Counted from the first letter of the stretch, positions 1 through 9,354 are shown. The stretch: 64,000 nt of DNA from an uncultured Bacteroidota bacterium (GCA_903831575.1 CAIKYB010000013.1:1-64000); one strand, 5' to 3'. The notes: generated by a model from the letters alone, not told the origin. Numbers and translations are program-made.

Positions 1-1585
1 ATCTCAATCAGCTTGTACTTCTTATGCATGGCATGGAACTACTTATACAACAAGTGGAACTAAAACATGGACAGGTACTAACGCTGCTGGTTGTGATTCA
101 GTTGTCACGTTGAACTTAACCATTAAGCAACCAACCTCATCAACTGATGCGCCTGCTTCAGGATGCGGATCATACTCATGGCATGGTACCACTTACACAA
201 CAAGTGGAACTAAAACATGGACAGGTACTAACGCTGCCGGTTGTGATTCAGTTGTTTCTATTTTAGTAACCATCAACCCAATTGCAAATACAGCAATTAC
301 TCGTTCAGCTTGTATATCTTATACATGGCCTACAAACAGTCAAACGTACTCAACTGGAGGCACGTATACTAACGCTAATGGATGTAGTACAGATACGCTT
401 CATTTAACCATTAACCAACCAACATCATCAAACCCTTCTCAATCTGCTTGTACTTCTTACGCATGGCATGGAACTACTTACACAACAAGTGGAACTAAAA
501 CATGGACAGGCACTAACGCTGCTGGTTGTGATTCAGTTGTCACGTTGAACTTAACCATTAAGCAACCAACCTCATCAACTGATGCACCTGCTTCAGGATG
601 TGGATCATACTCGTGGCATGGTACCACTTACACAACAAGTGGAACTAAAACATGGACAGGCACTAACGCTGCCGGTTGTGATTCAGTTGTTTCTATTGTA
701 GTAACCATCAACCCAATTGCAAATACAGCAATTACTCGTTCAGCTTGTATCTCTTATACTTGGTCTGCAAACAGTCAAACCTATTCAACTGGAGGCACTT
801 ATACTAACGCTAACGGCTGTAGTACAGATACACTTCATTTAACCATTAACCAACCAACATCATCAAGCCCATCTCAATCAGCTTGTACTTCTTACGCATG
901 GCATGGAACTACTTACACAACAAGTGGAACTAAAACATGGACAGGCACTAACGCTGCTGGTTGTGATTCAGTTGTCACGTTGAACTTAACGATTAATCAA
1001 GCAACCTCATCAACTGATGCACCTGCTTCAGAATGTGGATCATACTCATGGCATGGTACTACTTACACAACAAGTGGAATTAAAACATGGACAGGCACTA
1101 ACGCTATAGGTTGTGATTCAGTTGTTACCATCAACATCACAATTAAGCAACCAAGTTCTTCAACAACGCTTATTTCAAATTGTGGTTCATACACATGGCC
1201 TATAGATGGACAAACGTATTCAACAAGTGGAACTTATTCTAAACCATTAGGTGCAAATTCGGTAGGATGTGACTCAGTTGCATACTTGGTGTTATCATGT
1301 CCAAATAGTAACAACCCAATCATTTATCCTAACCCTACTACAAATGGGAAAGTAACAATCAATTGGGGCAATGCTAATATCAAAATTGGCACAAAGGTAC
1401 AATTAGTAGTGTATGACAGAATAGGAAAAGTAGTAAGTAAAATACCACTAACCACTTCCAGTACTGTTGAAGAAAATATCGATTTGAAAATTAATGGATA
1501 CTCAAATGGCCTTTATGTTGTTAGTATAGAAGTAATGTATACTAAGTATAAATATTCAACTAAAATAATTAAGCAAACGAAATAA
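1..1585 (+). CDS. Repeat-rich T9SS-exported surface protein, 3' end (5' truncated by window edge)
   Basis: The reading frame is open from base 2, so the gene enters from outside the window; the first in-window ATG (110) lies inside a repeat and is not a start. The protein is a string of 45-50-residue repeats, each with one Cys near its start (SACTSY, SGCGSY, SACISY) and one near its end (AAGCDS, ANGCST), suggesting one disulfide per repeat. Three repeat types alternate to give a 145-residue super-repeat. The last ~90 residues (from NPIIYPNPTTNGKV to the C-terminus) match a T9SS type A sorting domain: a YPNPT start, a central GKVV segment, and a GLYVVSI strand near the end. By family knowledge such proteins cross the outer membrane through T9SS and are attached to or released from the surface. 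The role is probably adhesion or structure, but that is inference. Confidence 0.85.
   Translation, partial: SQSACTSYAWHGTTYTTSGTKTWTGTNAAGCDSVVTLNLTIKQPTSSTDAPASGCGSYSWHGTTYTTSGTKTWTGTNAAGCDSVVSILVTINPIANTAITRSACISYTWPTNSQTYSTGGTYTNANGCSTDTLHLTINQPTSSNPSQSACTSYAWHGTTYTTSGTKTWTGTNAAGCDSVVTLNLTIKQPTSSTDAPASGCGSYSWHGTTYTTSGTKTWTGTNAAGCDSVVSIVVTINPIANTAITRSACISYTWSANSQTYSTGGTYTNANGCSTDTLHLTINQPTSSSPSQSACTSYAWHGTTYTTSGTKTWTGTNAAGCDSVVTLNLTINQATSSTDAPASECGSYSWHGTTYTTSGIKTWTGTNAIGCDSVVTINITIKQPSSSTTLISNCGSYTWPIDGQTYSTSGTYSKPLGANSVGCDSVAYLVLSCPNSNNPIIYPNPTTNGKVTINWGNANIKIGTKVQLVVYDRIGKVVSKIPLTTSSTVEENIDLKINGYSNGLYVVSIEVMYTKYKYSTKIIKQTK
2..1150. repeat. 435-bp higher-order tandem repeat inside the surface-protein gene
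   Basis: Copies start at 2, 437 and 872, giving an exact 435-bp (145-codon) period. The third copy keeps its first two subrepeats and then diverges after about 1110. By eye copies 1 and 2 differ at about 21 of 435 positions, of which only about four change an amino acid, so the array is kept homogeneous at protein level. Confidence 0.92.
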
Positions 1586-1600
1586 TTTTATGCGATTTCA

Positions 1601-1640
1601 CTAACAAAAAAGCCAATCATTAGATTGGCTTTTTTGTTAG
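1601..1640. terminator. Bidirectional intrinsic terminator
   Basis: A perfect 17-bp stem (1601-1617 with 1624-1640) closes a 6-nt loop. A-rich and T-rich outer arms give a U-tract in both directions. It sits between the convergent surface-protein and universal-stress genes. Confidence 0.9.
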
Positions 1641-1656
1641 AACTACTTTTATTAAT

Positions 1657-2529
1657 TTAAACTCCATTTTTTTGATGAGTCAGTATTTTTTTTCTCTCTT
1701 TAATTTCTACTTTAATATCTGGTAAAAGTAGTAGGGGAATATGCGAATGAAAAAGCAATTGTCGCGTTTCACTTTTCGAAAATAACCTCTCAAAAAAAGA
1801 ATGATAATGAGGGATTATTGTCAACAAATCAATACTGTTATCATCAGCAAAATTTTCTAAAGCAATTGTCACATCGTCTCCTCTCGGGAATTTAAACTCA
1901 ACATCTAAAGGCATCAATTTACTGATAATACTTTTTGATCGATAGGCCAATTCATCTACAACACTCATGTCATTATCAAAAACCCTCACAACGAAAATTT
2001 TTGATTTATAAGTTTCACCAAGCCCTTTCAATACATCAATTTGCTGTAAATGCTCATTAATATTGTCATCAACAGCTAGTGCAATCCGATTTAAAGAACT
2101 AAAAGTTGCCGACTCTGGCACAATTAACATAGGTGTATATGATTTCCTTGCGAGTGCAGAAGTTGTACTCCCAAAGAACTTTCTTACGGATTTCCCCTCT
2201 CCTTTCATCCCAACAACAATAATACAATTATCGTATTTTTTTGAAGTATTGATAATTGTTTCAACAGTCCCCCCTTCAACTGCAAGAATATCTATTGGTT
2301 GAAAAGTACTTTTTCGAAGTTTAACTACTTCCTCAAGTAAATAATCTTCCGAAGATTTTTTTACATCTTCAGGACTTACGATAACATAAGATTCAGGGAT
2401 AGATAATGGAACGCTGTATGCATGAAATAATACGATATTTGCTCCCATTGCGCTTGCTAATTCTACAGCATACTTTGATGCAATATGAGACGCTTGCGAA
2501 AAATCAGTTGCGATAAATATTGTTTTCAT
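1657..2529 (-). CDS. Universal stress protein, tandem UspA domains
   Basis: Two UspA-type Rossmann-like domains in 290 residues, the usual length of two-domain Usp proteins. The first begins MKTIFIATDFS and carries the nucleotide-binding pattern G-2x-G-9x-G-S (GMKGEGKSVRKFFGS); the second (from about residue 150) lacks it. This pattern predicts an ATP-binding first domain and a degenerate second one. The frame is open further upstream to 2601, but I chose the ATG at 2529 because the extra 24 residues do not look like Usp and the domain starts exactly there. The gene is divergent from the flavin-type oxidase at 2675, with a 145-bp shared upstream region. The role is stress or energy-limitation physiology; a specific function cannot be inferred. 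Confidence 0.88.
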   Translation of the reverse strand: MKTIFIATDFSQASHIASKYAVELASAMGANIVLFHAYSVPLSIPESYVIVSPEDVKKSSEDYLLEEVVKLRKSTFQPIDILAVEGGTVETIINTSKKYDNCIIVVGMKGEGKSVRKFFGSTTSALARKSYTPMLIVPESATFSSLNRIALAVDDNINEHLQQIDVLKGLGETYKSKIFVVRVFDNDMSVVDELAYRSKSIISKLMPLDVEFKFPRGDDVTIALENFADDNSIDLLTIIPHYHSFFERLFSKSETRQLLFHSHIPLLLLPDIKVEIKERKKILTHQKNGV

Positions 2530-2674
2530 AATTTTTGAAATAAAAATAAATCCATAAAATTCATATTCAAATGATCTGTATAAAGAATCTAATGATAACA
2601 ATCACCAACTAACTATTTTCTTATCAATGAAATGAAATATATTTTCGAATAAATTTGAAAGAAACTACGATTAA

Positions 2675-3121
2675 ATGCTCGGAGAATTAACAAAACAGGA
2701 AATTGAAAATGTAATTCAAAGTCAGTCTGTGTGCAGAATTGGCTGCATAGATGGGAAACATCCTTATATTGTACCAATAAGTTATTTTTATGATGGCGAA
2801 TACATTTATGCGCAATCAAGAGAGGGGAAGAAAATAGATTTGATGCGTAAAAACCCAAATGTATGCATAGAAGTGGATATGATTACCAGCATGAATAATT
2901 GGAGATGTGTAATAGCTATAGGAAAGTTTGAGGAACTTAAAGGAGAAGAATCCACATTAGCGAGAGAAAAACTATTTAGCAATGTACTCACGTTAATGAC
3001 TAATACCAAGATTCATAAATTTCAACATTACACGGGTAATAGCATTCTGGAGAACAACAGAGTGAAACTAATTATGTTCAGTGTAAAAATAAGTGAAGTT
3101 TCAGGAAGGTATGAGAAGTAA
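2675..3121 (+). CDS. Pyridoxamine 5'-phosphate oxidase-related flavin-binding protein
   Basis: A 148-residue single-domain split-barrel protein of the PNPOx-like / nitroimidazole-resistance (NimA) type. The N-terminal helix LTKQEIENVIQSQSV is followed by a strand pair (CRIGCIDGKHPYIVPISY). Then come a YIYAQSREGKKIDLMRKNP segment and NVCIEVD, which are typical of FMN-binding members. Family proteins bind FMN or heme and reduce small molecules; the substrate is unknown. It is divergent from the Usp gene, a neighbour pair that fits a stress role. Confidence 0.82.
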   Translation: MLGELTKQEIENVIQSQSVCRIGCIDGKHPYIVPISYFYDGEYIYAQSREGKKIDLMRKNPNVCIEVDMITSMNNWRCVIAIGKFEELKGEESTLAREKLFSNVLTLMTNTKIHKFQHYTGNSILENNRVKLIMFSVKISEVSGRYEK

Positions 3122-3270
3122 AAAATCCAGTCTATAAAACTATAAACTCTTAAGTATTTAAATTAATATCCCTAATGTGATTTTATCAGAAAAAAATTGT
3201 TTTTTTTAATATCACGATAGTATCTCCTCTTATTTTTTTAGCCCTAACTTTAGACCTTAAAGTTAAAGTG

Positions 3271-3684
3271 ATGAAAAAAAATCAACTGTTTTTTTTAATC
3301 TTATTTATCGGAATATCCTCTTGTCTAAAAGCTCAAAGCAATGACAGCATTAAATATTTTCCATTAGTTGTGCAATTTCAAAGTGTTTGTTGTGGTGTCC
3401 CTAATGATAGCCCACTTAAGAAAGCCATCAATTATTTCAAAAAAATAAATAAGCTAAAAGAAATAACAGCTACAAAGGTTTCCCCTATGGGAAGAGAAGG
3501 TGAATATTGGATTAGTTTTTCCTTGAAAGAATTAAACAGGAAACAGAAAACAAGTTTCATTAGAAAAATGAAAATTACTACTGCTAAAATGAAAGACAGA
3601 GGATATGTAACATGTGAAGAAAACGTAAAGGCGAAAATCACTGAACTACCTTCCAGTGTACAATTTGAGGAAATATCTTTTTGA
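3271..3684 (+). CDS. Small exported protein of unknown function
   Basis: 137 residues from the ATG at 3271; a GTG one codon earlier is also possible. The N-terminus is a clear signal sequence (KKNQLFFLILFIGISSC). It could be a lipoprotein (ISSC lipobox) or be cut after LKAQ as many Bacteroidota signal peptidase I substrates are. The mature part is basic and helical, with an early Cys pair (SVCCGVP) and one late Cys. I do not recognise the family. It stands alone between the oxidase and the queuosine transporter. Confidence 0.65.
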   Translation: MKKNQLFFLILFIGISSCLKAQSNDSIKYFPLVVQFQSVCCGVPNDSPLKKAINYFKKINKLKEITATKVSPMGREGEYWISFSLKELNRKQKTSFIRKMKITTAKMKDRGYVTCEENVKAKITELPSSVQFEEISF

Positions 3685-3741
3685 GGACTTTTATTTTTTT
3701 AACCGACATTTGTCAAATTGTAAAAATAAATATTTTATCCA

Positions 3742-4551
3742 ATGTTAAAAAACATACTTAGCGACAGGCCAACTAAAGTATTCACTTTTATGGCTGCATT
3801 TTTTATTGCTAATGCCTTAATTGCAGAATGTATTGGGGGGAAAATATTTTCACTTGAAAGCGTACTTGGAATTGCGCCCTCAGACTTCACTTTCTTTGGC
3901 GAAAAAAACTTATCCTTTTCTTTGACTTGTGGGGTTTTATTGTGGCCAATTGAATTTGTAATGACTGATATTGTTAATGAATATTATGGCCCTAAGGCAG
4001 TCAAAAGGATTTCAATCATAGCAGTTGGGTTAATTTGCTATGCATTCCTTATGTTTTTCTTTGCAATAAAAGCCACTCCTCCAGCTTGGTGGGTAACTTC
4101 AGGGGTAGATAAAGGCATTCCTAATATGCAAGATGCCTTTTCTGGAATTTTCGGGCAAGGTATGTGGATCATTGTTGGTAGTTTAATGGCGTTCCTAGTT
4201 AGTCAAATCATAGACGTCACTATTTTTCATAAAATAAAAAAAGTCACCGGGGAAAAATGGGTATGGTTGAGAGCTACAGGATCTACTTTAATTTCTCAAT
4301 TGGTTGATAGTTTTGTGGTATTATTTATTGCCTTTAAATTAGGCAGCGACTGGAGTTGGCAAAAAGTGTTGGCTATATGTTTAATGAACTACATGTACAA
4401 ATTCACTATGGCTATTGTATTAACACCGCTGATTTATTTTATAGAAAAACAAATTGATAATTACGTTGGTCATGATACTGCTAAAAAAATGAAAAGAGCA
4501 GCAATGGGACAAGACGAAGAACCTTTTATTAATATCCCTACTGCAGGATAA
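3742..4551 (+). CDS. yhhQ: Queuosine precursor transporter, YhhQ/VUT family
   Basis: 269 residues with about six to seven membrane segments. The family-diagnostic stretch MTDIVNEYYGPKAVKRIS lies near residue 75, and a polar motif (STLISQLVDSFVVLFIAFK) lies in the second half. Family members import the 7-deazaguanine precursors preQ0/preQ1 for queuosine in tRNA. No other que gene is near, and I saw no preQ1-riboswitch-like pseudoknot in the 57-bp leader. The C-terminal cytoplasmic tail (AKKMKRAAMGQDEEP) is polar. Confidence 0.88.
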   Translation: MLKNILSDRPTKVFTFMAAFFIANALIAECIGGKIFSLESVLGIAPSDFTFFGEKNLSFSLTCGVLLWPIEFVMTDIVNEYYGPKAVKRISIIAVGLICYAFLMFFFAIKATPPAWWVTSGVDKGIPNMQDAFSGIFGQGMWIIVGSLMAFLVSQIIDVTIFHKIKKVTGEKWVWLRATGSTLISQLVDSFVVLFIAFKLGSDWSWQKVLAICLMNYMYKFTMAIVLTPLIYFIEKQIDNYVGHDTAKKMKRAAMGQDEEPFINIPTAG

Positions 4552-4656
4552 TAAATCACAACAACCATAGTAGTCAAGTCATGACTATTTATTCAATTAT
4601 TTCTCATGAATCAAAAAGTAATATTTTCTCATCATACACCATTAATACAATACACT

Positions 4657-5967
4657 ATGCGAAATTCTCTTATGCTGCTGCTCCTGTTATCCTTTCATTT
4701 TTTATCTGCACAAAATTATTCTTTACAAATTGAATCGCTCCTTAAAAAGGAACAATCCACTAATTTGGATTGCTATAAAAATCTTCATGCTCATCCTGAA
4801 TTAAGCACAAAAGAATTTAACACGGCTGCATATTTAAGAAAAACCATTCAATCATATGGATACGAAATAATCGATTCATTAGGATACCAAAGTTTTGCTG
4901 CTGTTATTAAAAATGGTAATGGCCCTACAATACTGTATCGTACGGAGATGGACGGTTTGCCTGTTAAAGAAGAAACTTCACTCCCTTATGCAAGTACGGT
5001 AGTTAGTATAAAAGATAATGAGCCCTTTTCCGTTATGCATGCCTGTGGGCACGATGTTCACATGACAACATGGTTAGGTATTGCAAAAGTTTTAAGTCAA
5101 TTTAAAAACAATTGGAAAGGAACTTTAGTGATGCTTGCACAATCTGCTGAGGAAACAGCACAAGGAGCAAAGAAATTAATCACCTCTCCAAATTTTAATC
5201 TTATTCCTCAACCAACCTATCAATTAGCGATTCATAATAATGGGGATTTAAAAGCAGGAGAAGTTGGATTTTGTGATGGGTACGCAATGGCGGCAGTAGA
5301 CATGATTAACATTACTATTTATGGAAAAGGTGGACATGGCGCAGCTCCTCAAAACGCCATAGATCCGATTGTTTTATCGGCTCAATACATTAATGAAATA
5401 CAAACCATTGTAAGTAGGAACCTTTCCCCCAATGATCCTGCTATTGTAACTGTTGGAGCTATACATGGAGGCACGGCAGGGAATATTATACCTAACCAGG
5501 TCATATTGAAACTTACCATAAGATCATACAGCAAAGAAGCCAGAGAGACAATCATTAACAGATTAAAAGAAATTGGAGATAACCTAGCAGCTGCTGCAGG
5601 ATTGAGTAAAGATAAATTTCCTTTGTATGAAATATTAGACATGAGTATCCCTTCACTTTACAACAATGCTGAATTGGGAAAGAAAATAAAAAATATCATT
5701 GAACATAAATTTGGAGCGGTCGTGATTAAGCAAGTAAAACCAGTCATGCTTGGTGAAGATTTCGGAGTTTATGGACAGCAATTGTCCAACATACCCTCTT
5801 ATTTGTTGTGGATGGGGACTTTAAATCCTGAAATAAAAAATACAGACCACCCTGTCATCTACTCCCCTCATTCTTCACATTTTGCTCCTTTCGCAGAAGA
5901 ATGTATTCCAAGAAATATTTCCATTATAAGTAATTGCTTGATTGAATTATTCAAATCTGTAAATTAA
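4657..5967 (+). CDS. Exported M20-family amidohydrolase / metallopeptidase
   Basis: 436 residues from the ATG at 4657, chosen over the ATG at 4606 because a signal peptide (MRNSLMLLLLLSFHFLSAQ) starts there. Metal-site motifs of the M20D amidohydrolases (IAA-amino-acid / hippurate hydrolase-like) are present: HAHPELS, TEMDGLPVKEET, HACGHDVHMT, QSAEETAQGAK and, near the end, MLGEDFGVYG. The dimerisation lid domain carries GGHGAAPQNAIDPI and GGTAGNIIPN. The likely reaction is hydrolysis of N-acyl amino acids or short peptides in the periplasm. The nucleosidase-like gene follows after 18 nt, so the two are probably cotranscribed. Confidence 0.88.
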   Translation: MRNSLMLLLLLSFHFLSAQNYSLQIESLLKKEQSTNLDCYKNLHAHPELSTKEFNTAAYLRKTIQSYGYEIIDSLGYQSFAAVIKNGNGPTILYRTEMDGLPVKEETSLPYASTVVSIKDNEPFSVMHACGHDVHMTTWLGIAKVLSQFKNNWKGTLVMLAQSAEETAQGAKKLITSPNFNLIPQPTYQLAIHNNGDLKAGEVGFCDGYAMAAVDMINITIYGKGGHGAAPQNAIDPIVLSAQYINEIQTIVSRNLSPNDPAIVTVGAIHGGTAGNIIPNQVILKLTIRSYSKEARETIINRLKEIGDNLAAAAGLSKDKFPLYEILDMSIPSLYNNAELGKKIKNIIEHKFGAVVIKQVKPVMLGEDFGVYGQQLSNIPSYLLWMGTLNPEIKNTDHPVIYSPHSSHFAPFAEECIPRNISIISNCLIELFKSVN

Positions 5968-5985
5968 TCCAACAAAATATCCGAC

Positions 5986-6537
5986 ATGAGCAAAGCTTTC
6001 ATTATTGCCTTAAAAGAAGAAGTCAATAACATCGATAACATCAACGGCTACCCTGTTTTATTTTCAGGAATAGGAAAAATAAATGCGACTATAGGCACAC
6101 ACGAACTTATCAGAATGGGCGTTTCTGAAATAATTAATATAGGGTCTTGCGGATCTACCCAACATCAGCTTGGAGAAATTATTAAAATAGGAAAAGTATG
6201 CCAGGATATAGACTGTTCACCTATTTGCGAATATGGCATCACTGCATTTGAGGAGAGCCAGCCTTATATATTACTTGACGAAAATTCGAGTCATACTTGC
6301 TTTACAACTGATTACTTCTATGATCATCATCAAAAAGAAAAGTATGCTCCAAACTATATCAACATGATTGAAAGCTCTTCTGTATTTGATATGGAATTAT
6401 ATGCAATTGCAAAAACCTGTTTAAAAAAGAACATTAAACTATCCTCCTACAAATGGGTATCTGATGATGGAGACTTTTCAAAATGGATGGAAAACTGCGA
6501 AGTCTCTTTGAAAAAAGTAATGACCCTTTTAACATGA
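5986..6537 (+). CDS. Nucleoside phosphorylase-like (MTA/SAH nucleosidase-type) protein
   Basis: 183 residues, shorter than typical 230-residue MTA/SAH nucleosidases. It matches the PNP_UDP fold in order: an N-terminal strand with a conserved Glu (ALKEEV), FSGIGKINATI, INIGSCGS, and the C-terminal VFDMELYAIAKTC followed by KWVSDDGD. The ME pair and the SDD aspartate are the ribose- and base-contacting positions in this family. The shortened middle means the exact substrate is uncertain. It lies 18 nt after the M20 hydrolase and converges with the small membrane gene 4 nt away. Confidence 0.75.
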   Translation: MSKAFIIALKEEVNNIDNINGYPVLFSGIGKINATIGTHELIRMGVSEIINIGSCGSTQHQLGEIIKIGKVCQDIDCSPICEYGITAFEESQPYILLDENSSHTCFTTDYFYDHHQKEKYAPNYINMIESSSVFDMELYAIAKTCLKKNIKLSSYKWVSDDGDFSKWMENCEVSLKKVMTLLT

Positions 6538-6541
6538 GGTC

Positions 6542-6838
6542 TTAAAAAAAGAAATAGATTATTTGTGCAATAAAAAAAAGAAAGCTGGTCAGCATCAACC
6601 AAGATGAAACATCCATATTTTTTTTAAAAGTTTTATAAAATAAAAACGTCAACAGAAATAAAAAATTCATCAGAATTGCCGCATAACCAAGAACCACTAT
6701 AGAACTTCCAAAAGGATTAAAATCCAGTGCCTCATTAGACTTGGTAAGATTAATTTTATTAAAAGCTACATACCTTAAGCATACGGCTCCTACAAAACAA
6801 GCATTGCAAATAAAAATAAATTTAGAGACGATTCGCAT
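6542..6838 (-). CDS. Small membrane protein, unknown
   Basis: 98 residues with three predicted membrane helices (about residues 5-22, 45-65 and 78-97) joined by short polar loops. I do not recognise the family. It starts 11 nt after the pcm stop on the same strand and is likely the last gene of pgm-pcm-this gene. Its function cannot be inferred. Confidence 0.6.
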   Translation of the reverse strand: MRIVSKFIFICNACFVGAVCLRYVAFNKINLTKSNEALDFNPFGSSIVVLGYAAILMNFLFLLTFLFYKTFKKNMDVSSWLMLTSFLFFIAQIIYFFF

Positions 6839-6849
6839 TATTGAGAGTA

Positions 6850-7533
6850 TTAATTAGCCTCACTATTTTTTCCAGGCAGCATTGGTACAAATGAAAAATC
6901 AGCGAATGATTCTTCACTATAAGTGCCATTTTCATTCTTAGTTATTCTCAGCATTTTGTGGTGCTGGTCTTCTGCCAATGGTATTACCATAATACCACCG
7001 GGCTTTAATTGGTCAATCAATTTCGGCGGAATAAAAGGTGCTCCGCAAGTAATAATAATTTTATCAAATGGAGCAAAAGCAGGTTGTCCAGAAAATCCAT
7101 CCCCATAAATAAATCTAAGTTTGGCAGCAGGATATTTATTTTTCAAAATGAATTTTTTTGTCTTTTCAAACAATTCCTTTTGCCGTTCAATTGTTAGCAC
7201 AATTGCGCCCATTTCAGCCAAAATAGTTGACTGGTACATGCTTCCTGTGCCGATTTCTAAAACTCTATCAAACGGCTTTATTTGCAACAATTGCGATTGA
7301 AACGCCACAGTATAAGGCATTGAAATAGTTTGATCAGCTGCAATAGGGAAAGCCCGATCTTCATAGGCAATATTCTCAAATTCAAGATCCAGAAAAAAAT
7401 GTCTAGGGACTTCCATCATTGCTTTCAAAACAGCTTCATCCGAAATTCCTTTTTCCCGGAGTCCCTTAATTAAATTTTCTCTCATTCCCTTATGCCTATA
7501 AGAATCTTCATACTCCAACATTCTCTTTCCCAT
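6850..7533 (-). CDS. pcm: Protein-L-isoaspartate O-methyltransferase
   Basis: 227 residues. It repairs isomerised Asp/Asn in aged proteins with SAM. Visible features are the N-terminal LIKGLREKGISDEAVLKAMMEVPRH, a conserved YEDRAFPI and TISMPYTVAFQ, the SAM motif VLEIGTGSMYQS, VLTIERQKELFEKTKK and IYGDGFSGQPAFAPFDKIIIT. The SAM loop has Met where GTGSGYQ is canonical. It sits between pgm (28-nt gap) and a small membrane gene (11-nt gap). Confidence 0.9.
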   Translation of the reverse strand: MGKRMLEYEDSYRHKGMRENLIKGLREKGISDEAVLKAMMEVPRHFFLDLEFENIAYEDRAFPIAADQTISMPYTVAFQSQLLQIKPFDRVLEIGTGSMYQSTILAEMGAIVLTIERQKELFEKTKKFILKNKYPAAKLRFIYGDGFSGQPAFAPFDKIIITCGAPFIPPKLIDQLKPGGIMVIPLAEDQHHKMLRITKNENGTYSEESFADFSFVPMLPGKNSEAN

Positions 7534-7561
7534 ACTTCAACTATATTGTGATTAAGCAGTT

Positions 7562-9286
7562 TTAATTTAAACCCATTTCAATAATGATGCGCTGAATTTT
7601 ATCATCCAATTTTTTTTCTGTTGCATCAAAAAGATCCGCACTTTCCAATTTTGTATTCACACTGAAATAAAATTTAATCTTGGGCTCTGTGCCACTTGGT
7701 CTTGCTGATATTTTTGAACCATCTGCTAATTCAAACTGCAATACATTACTCTTTGGCAAATTGATTGTCCAAGAACTCTCGTCCAATAAACTTTTACCAA
7801 CTTGCAATTGATAATCTAATAATGCCACAACAGGAATGCCGTCGATAGCTTTAGGAGGATTTTTTCTAAATCCTTCCATCATCATACTTATTTCGGCTGC
7901 GCCATTCATGCCTTTTTTAGTAATACTCACAAGATTCTCTTTATAAAAACCATATTGCAGATAGAGGTCGATAAGTTTTTGGAATAAACTTCTGCCCTTG
8001 TTCTTTTCATATGCTGCCATTTCGCATAAAATAGCAACCGCACTTACGGCATCTTTATCGCGTATTTCATTCCCAATCATTAATCCAAAGCTTTCTTCTC
8101 CTCCAACAATATAATTTTCATTTCCTTCTTTCTCTTTTATTAAAGCAGCAATCCATTTGAAGCCAGTCAATACATTATAACAAGAGACGCCATTAGACTT
8201 TGCGATTACATCTATCATTTCTGTTGTTACTATCGTCTTAATCACCATATCGTTTGGCTGGGCAATCCCCTTTGCTTTTCTGGCTTCTATCATATAATTA
8301 AAAGCAAGTAATGCAGTCTGGTTCCCATTCATTAAAATCCATTCTCCTTTATTATTTTTAACGCCAACGCCTACACGATCAGCGTCAGGATCTGTACCTA
8401 ACAAAATATCTGCATTTAATTCCTGTGCCTTTTTAAGTCCGATGCTCATTGTTTCTGTCTCTTCGGGATTGGGATAAATTACCGTAGGAAAATTTCCATC
8501 AGGAACACTTTGTTCTTCAACAATATGGACATGATCAAATCCCAATTTGCTTAAGGCCTGAGGCACCAACATGATGCCTGATCCATGAATAGGTGTGTAT
8601 ACAATTTTTAAATCATGTTGCTTTTCACAAACCTCAGGATAAATACTCAAATTTTTGACCATATTTAAATAAAGTTCATCCATCTCTTTACCAATAATGG
8701 TAATATTATGTTCGCCACCGCTCCATTTTACTTCCTCAACTGAAGAAATTTTTTCTACTTCTATAATTACATTTTTATCATGAGGCGGAACCATCTGTGC
8801 GCCATCGTCCCAATAGGCCTTATAACCATTGTATTCTTTAGGATTATGACTTGCAGTACAAACTACACCTCCTTTACATTTTAAATGTCGGATGGTAAAA
8901 CTCAACTCTGGAGTTGGGCGTAAACTTTCAAACAAATACACTTTTATTCCATTTGCTGCAAACACATTTGCGGTAATTTCTGCAAAATTCCTGCTATTAT
9001 TTCTGCAATCATGGCCAATAGCCACACTGATTTCTCCAGCGAAGCACTGTTTCAGATAATTGGCATAACCTTGAGTAGCCATTCCTACTGTATACTTATT
9101 CATTCTGTTGGTACCGATACCCATGATCCCTCTTAAACCACCCGTTCCAAATTCAAGATTCTTATAAAAAGCATCCATCAAATCATCAGGATTATTTTCT
9201 TTCATTTTTAGAATTCCTGCTTTAGTAGCTTCGTCAAAATTACCATTCAACCACTTTTCGATTTTAATTTCAATCTGTTTGTCCAT
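7562..9286 (-). CDS. Phosphoglucomutase / phosphomannomutase (alpha-D-phosphohexomutase)
   Basis: 574 residues, the size of the PgcA-type enzymes that interconvert hexose 1- and 6-phosphates. The phosphoserine loop TASHNPKEYNGYK has its Ser near residue 146. The metal loop is GTDPDADRVG, the sugar-binding loop is GGEESFGLMIG, and the phosphate-binding loop near the C-terminus is RPSGTEPKIKFYF. All four active-site motifs are intact. A -7 box lies 20 nt upstream of the ATG. It is the first gene of a minus-strand run with pcm. Confidence 0.93.
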   Translation of the reverse strand: MDKQIEIKIEKWLNGNFDEATKAGILKMKENNPDDLMDAFYKNLEFGTGGLRGIMGIGTNRMNKYTVGMATQGYANYLKQCFAGEISVAIGHDCRNNSRNFAEITANVFAANGIKVYLFESLRPTPELSFTIRHLKCKGGVVCTASHNPKEYNGYKAYWDDGAQMVPPHDKNVIIEVEKISSVEEVKWSGGEHNITIIGKEMDELYLNMVKNLSIYPEVCEKQHDLKIVYTPIHGSGIMLVPQALSKLGFDHVHIVEEQSVPDGNFPTVIYPNPEETETMSIGLKKAQELNADILLGTDPDADRVGVGVKNNKGEWILMNGNQTALLAFNYMIEARKAKGIAQPNDMVIKTIVTTEMIDVIAKSNGVSCYNVLTGFKWIAALIKEKEGNENYIVGGEESFGLMIGNEIRDKDAVSAVAILCEMAAYEKNKGRSLFQKLIDLYLQYGFYKENLVSITKKGMNGAAEISMMMEGFRKNPPKAIDGIPVVALLDYQLQVGKSLLDESSWTINLPKSNVLQFELADGSKISARPSGTEPKIKFYFSVNTKLESADLFDATEKKLDDKIQRIIIEMGLN

Positions 9287-9306
9287 TTTTCTGCATTTAG
9301 ATTCTC

Positions 9307-9314
9307 CAAAAATA
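9307..9314 (-). promoter_or_regulatory. Bacteroidota -7 box for the phosphohexomutase gene
   Basis: TATTTTTG (TAnnTTTG consensus) read on the minus strand, 20 nt before the start codon. No clear -33 element was seen. Confidence 0.6.
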
Positions 9315-9346
9315 TAGGATTCGCACTTAATTAGACACTTTACTAT

Positions 9347-9354
9347 TAATTTTG
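9347..9354 (+). promoter_or_regulatory. Bacteroidota -7 box for the DUF2279 gene
   Basis: TAATTTTG matches TAnnTTTG and lies 60 nt before the TTG start at 9415. Confidence 0.5.

Noticed and set aside
3685-3741. preQ1 riboswitch before the queuosine-precursor transporter
   Set aside because: No preQ1-I or preQ1-II consensus stem or A-rich tail was visible in the 57-bp gap.
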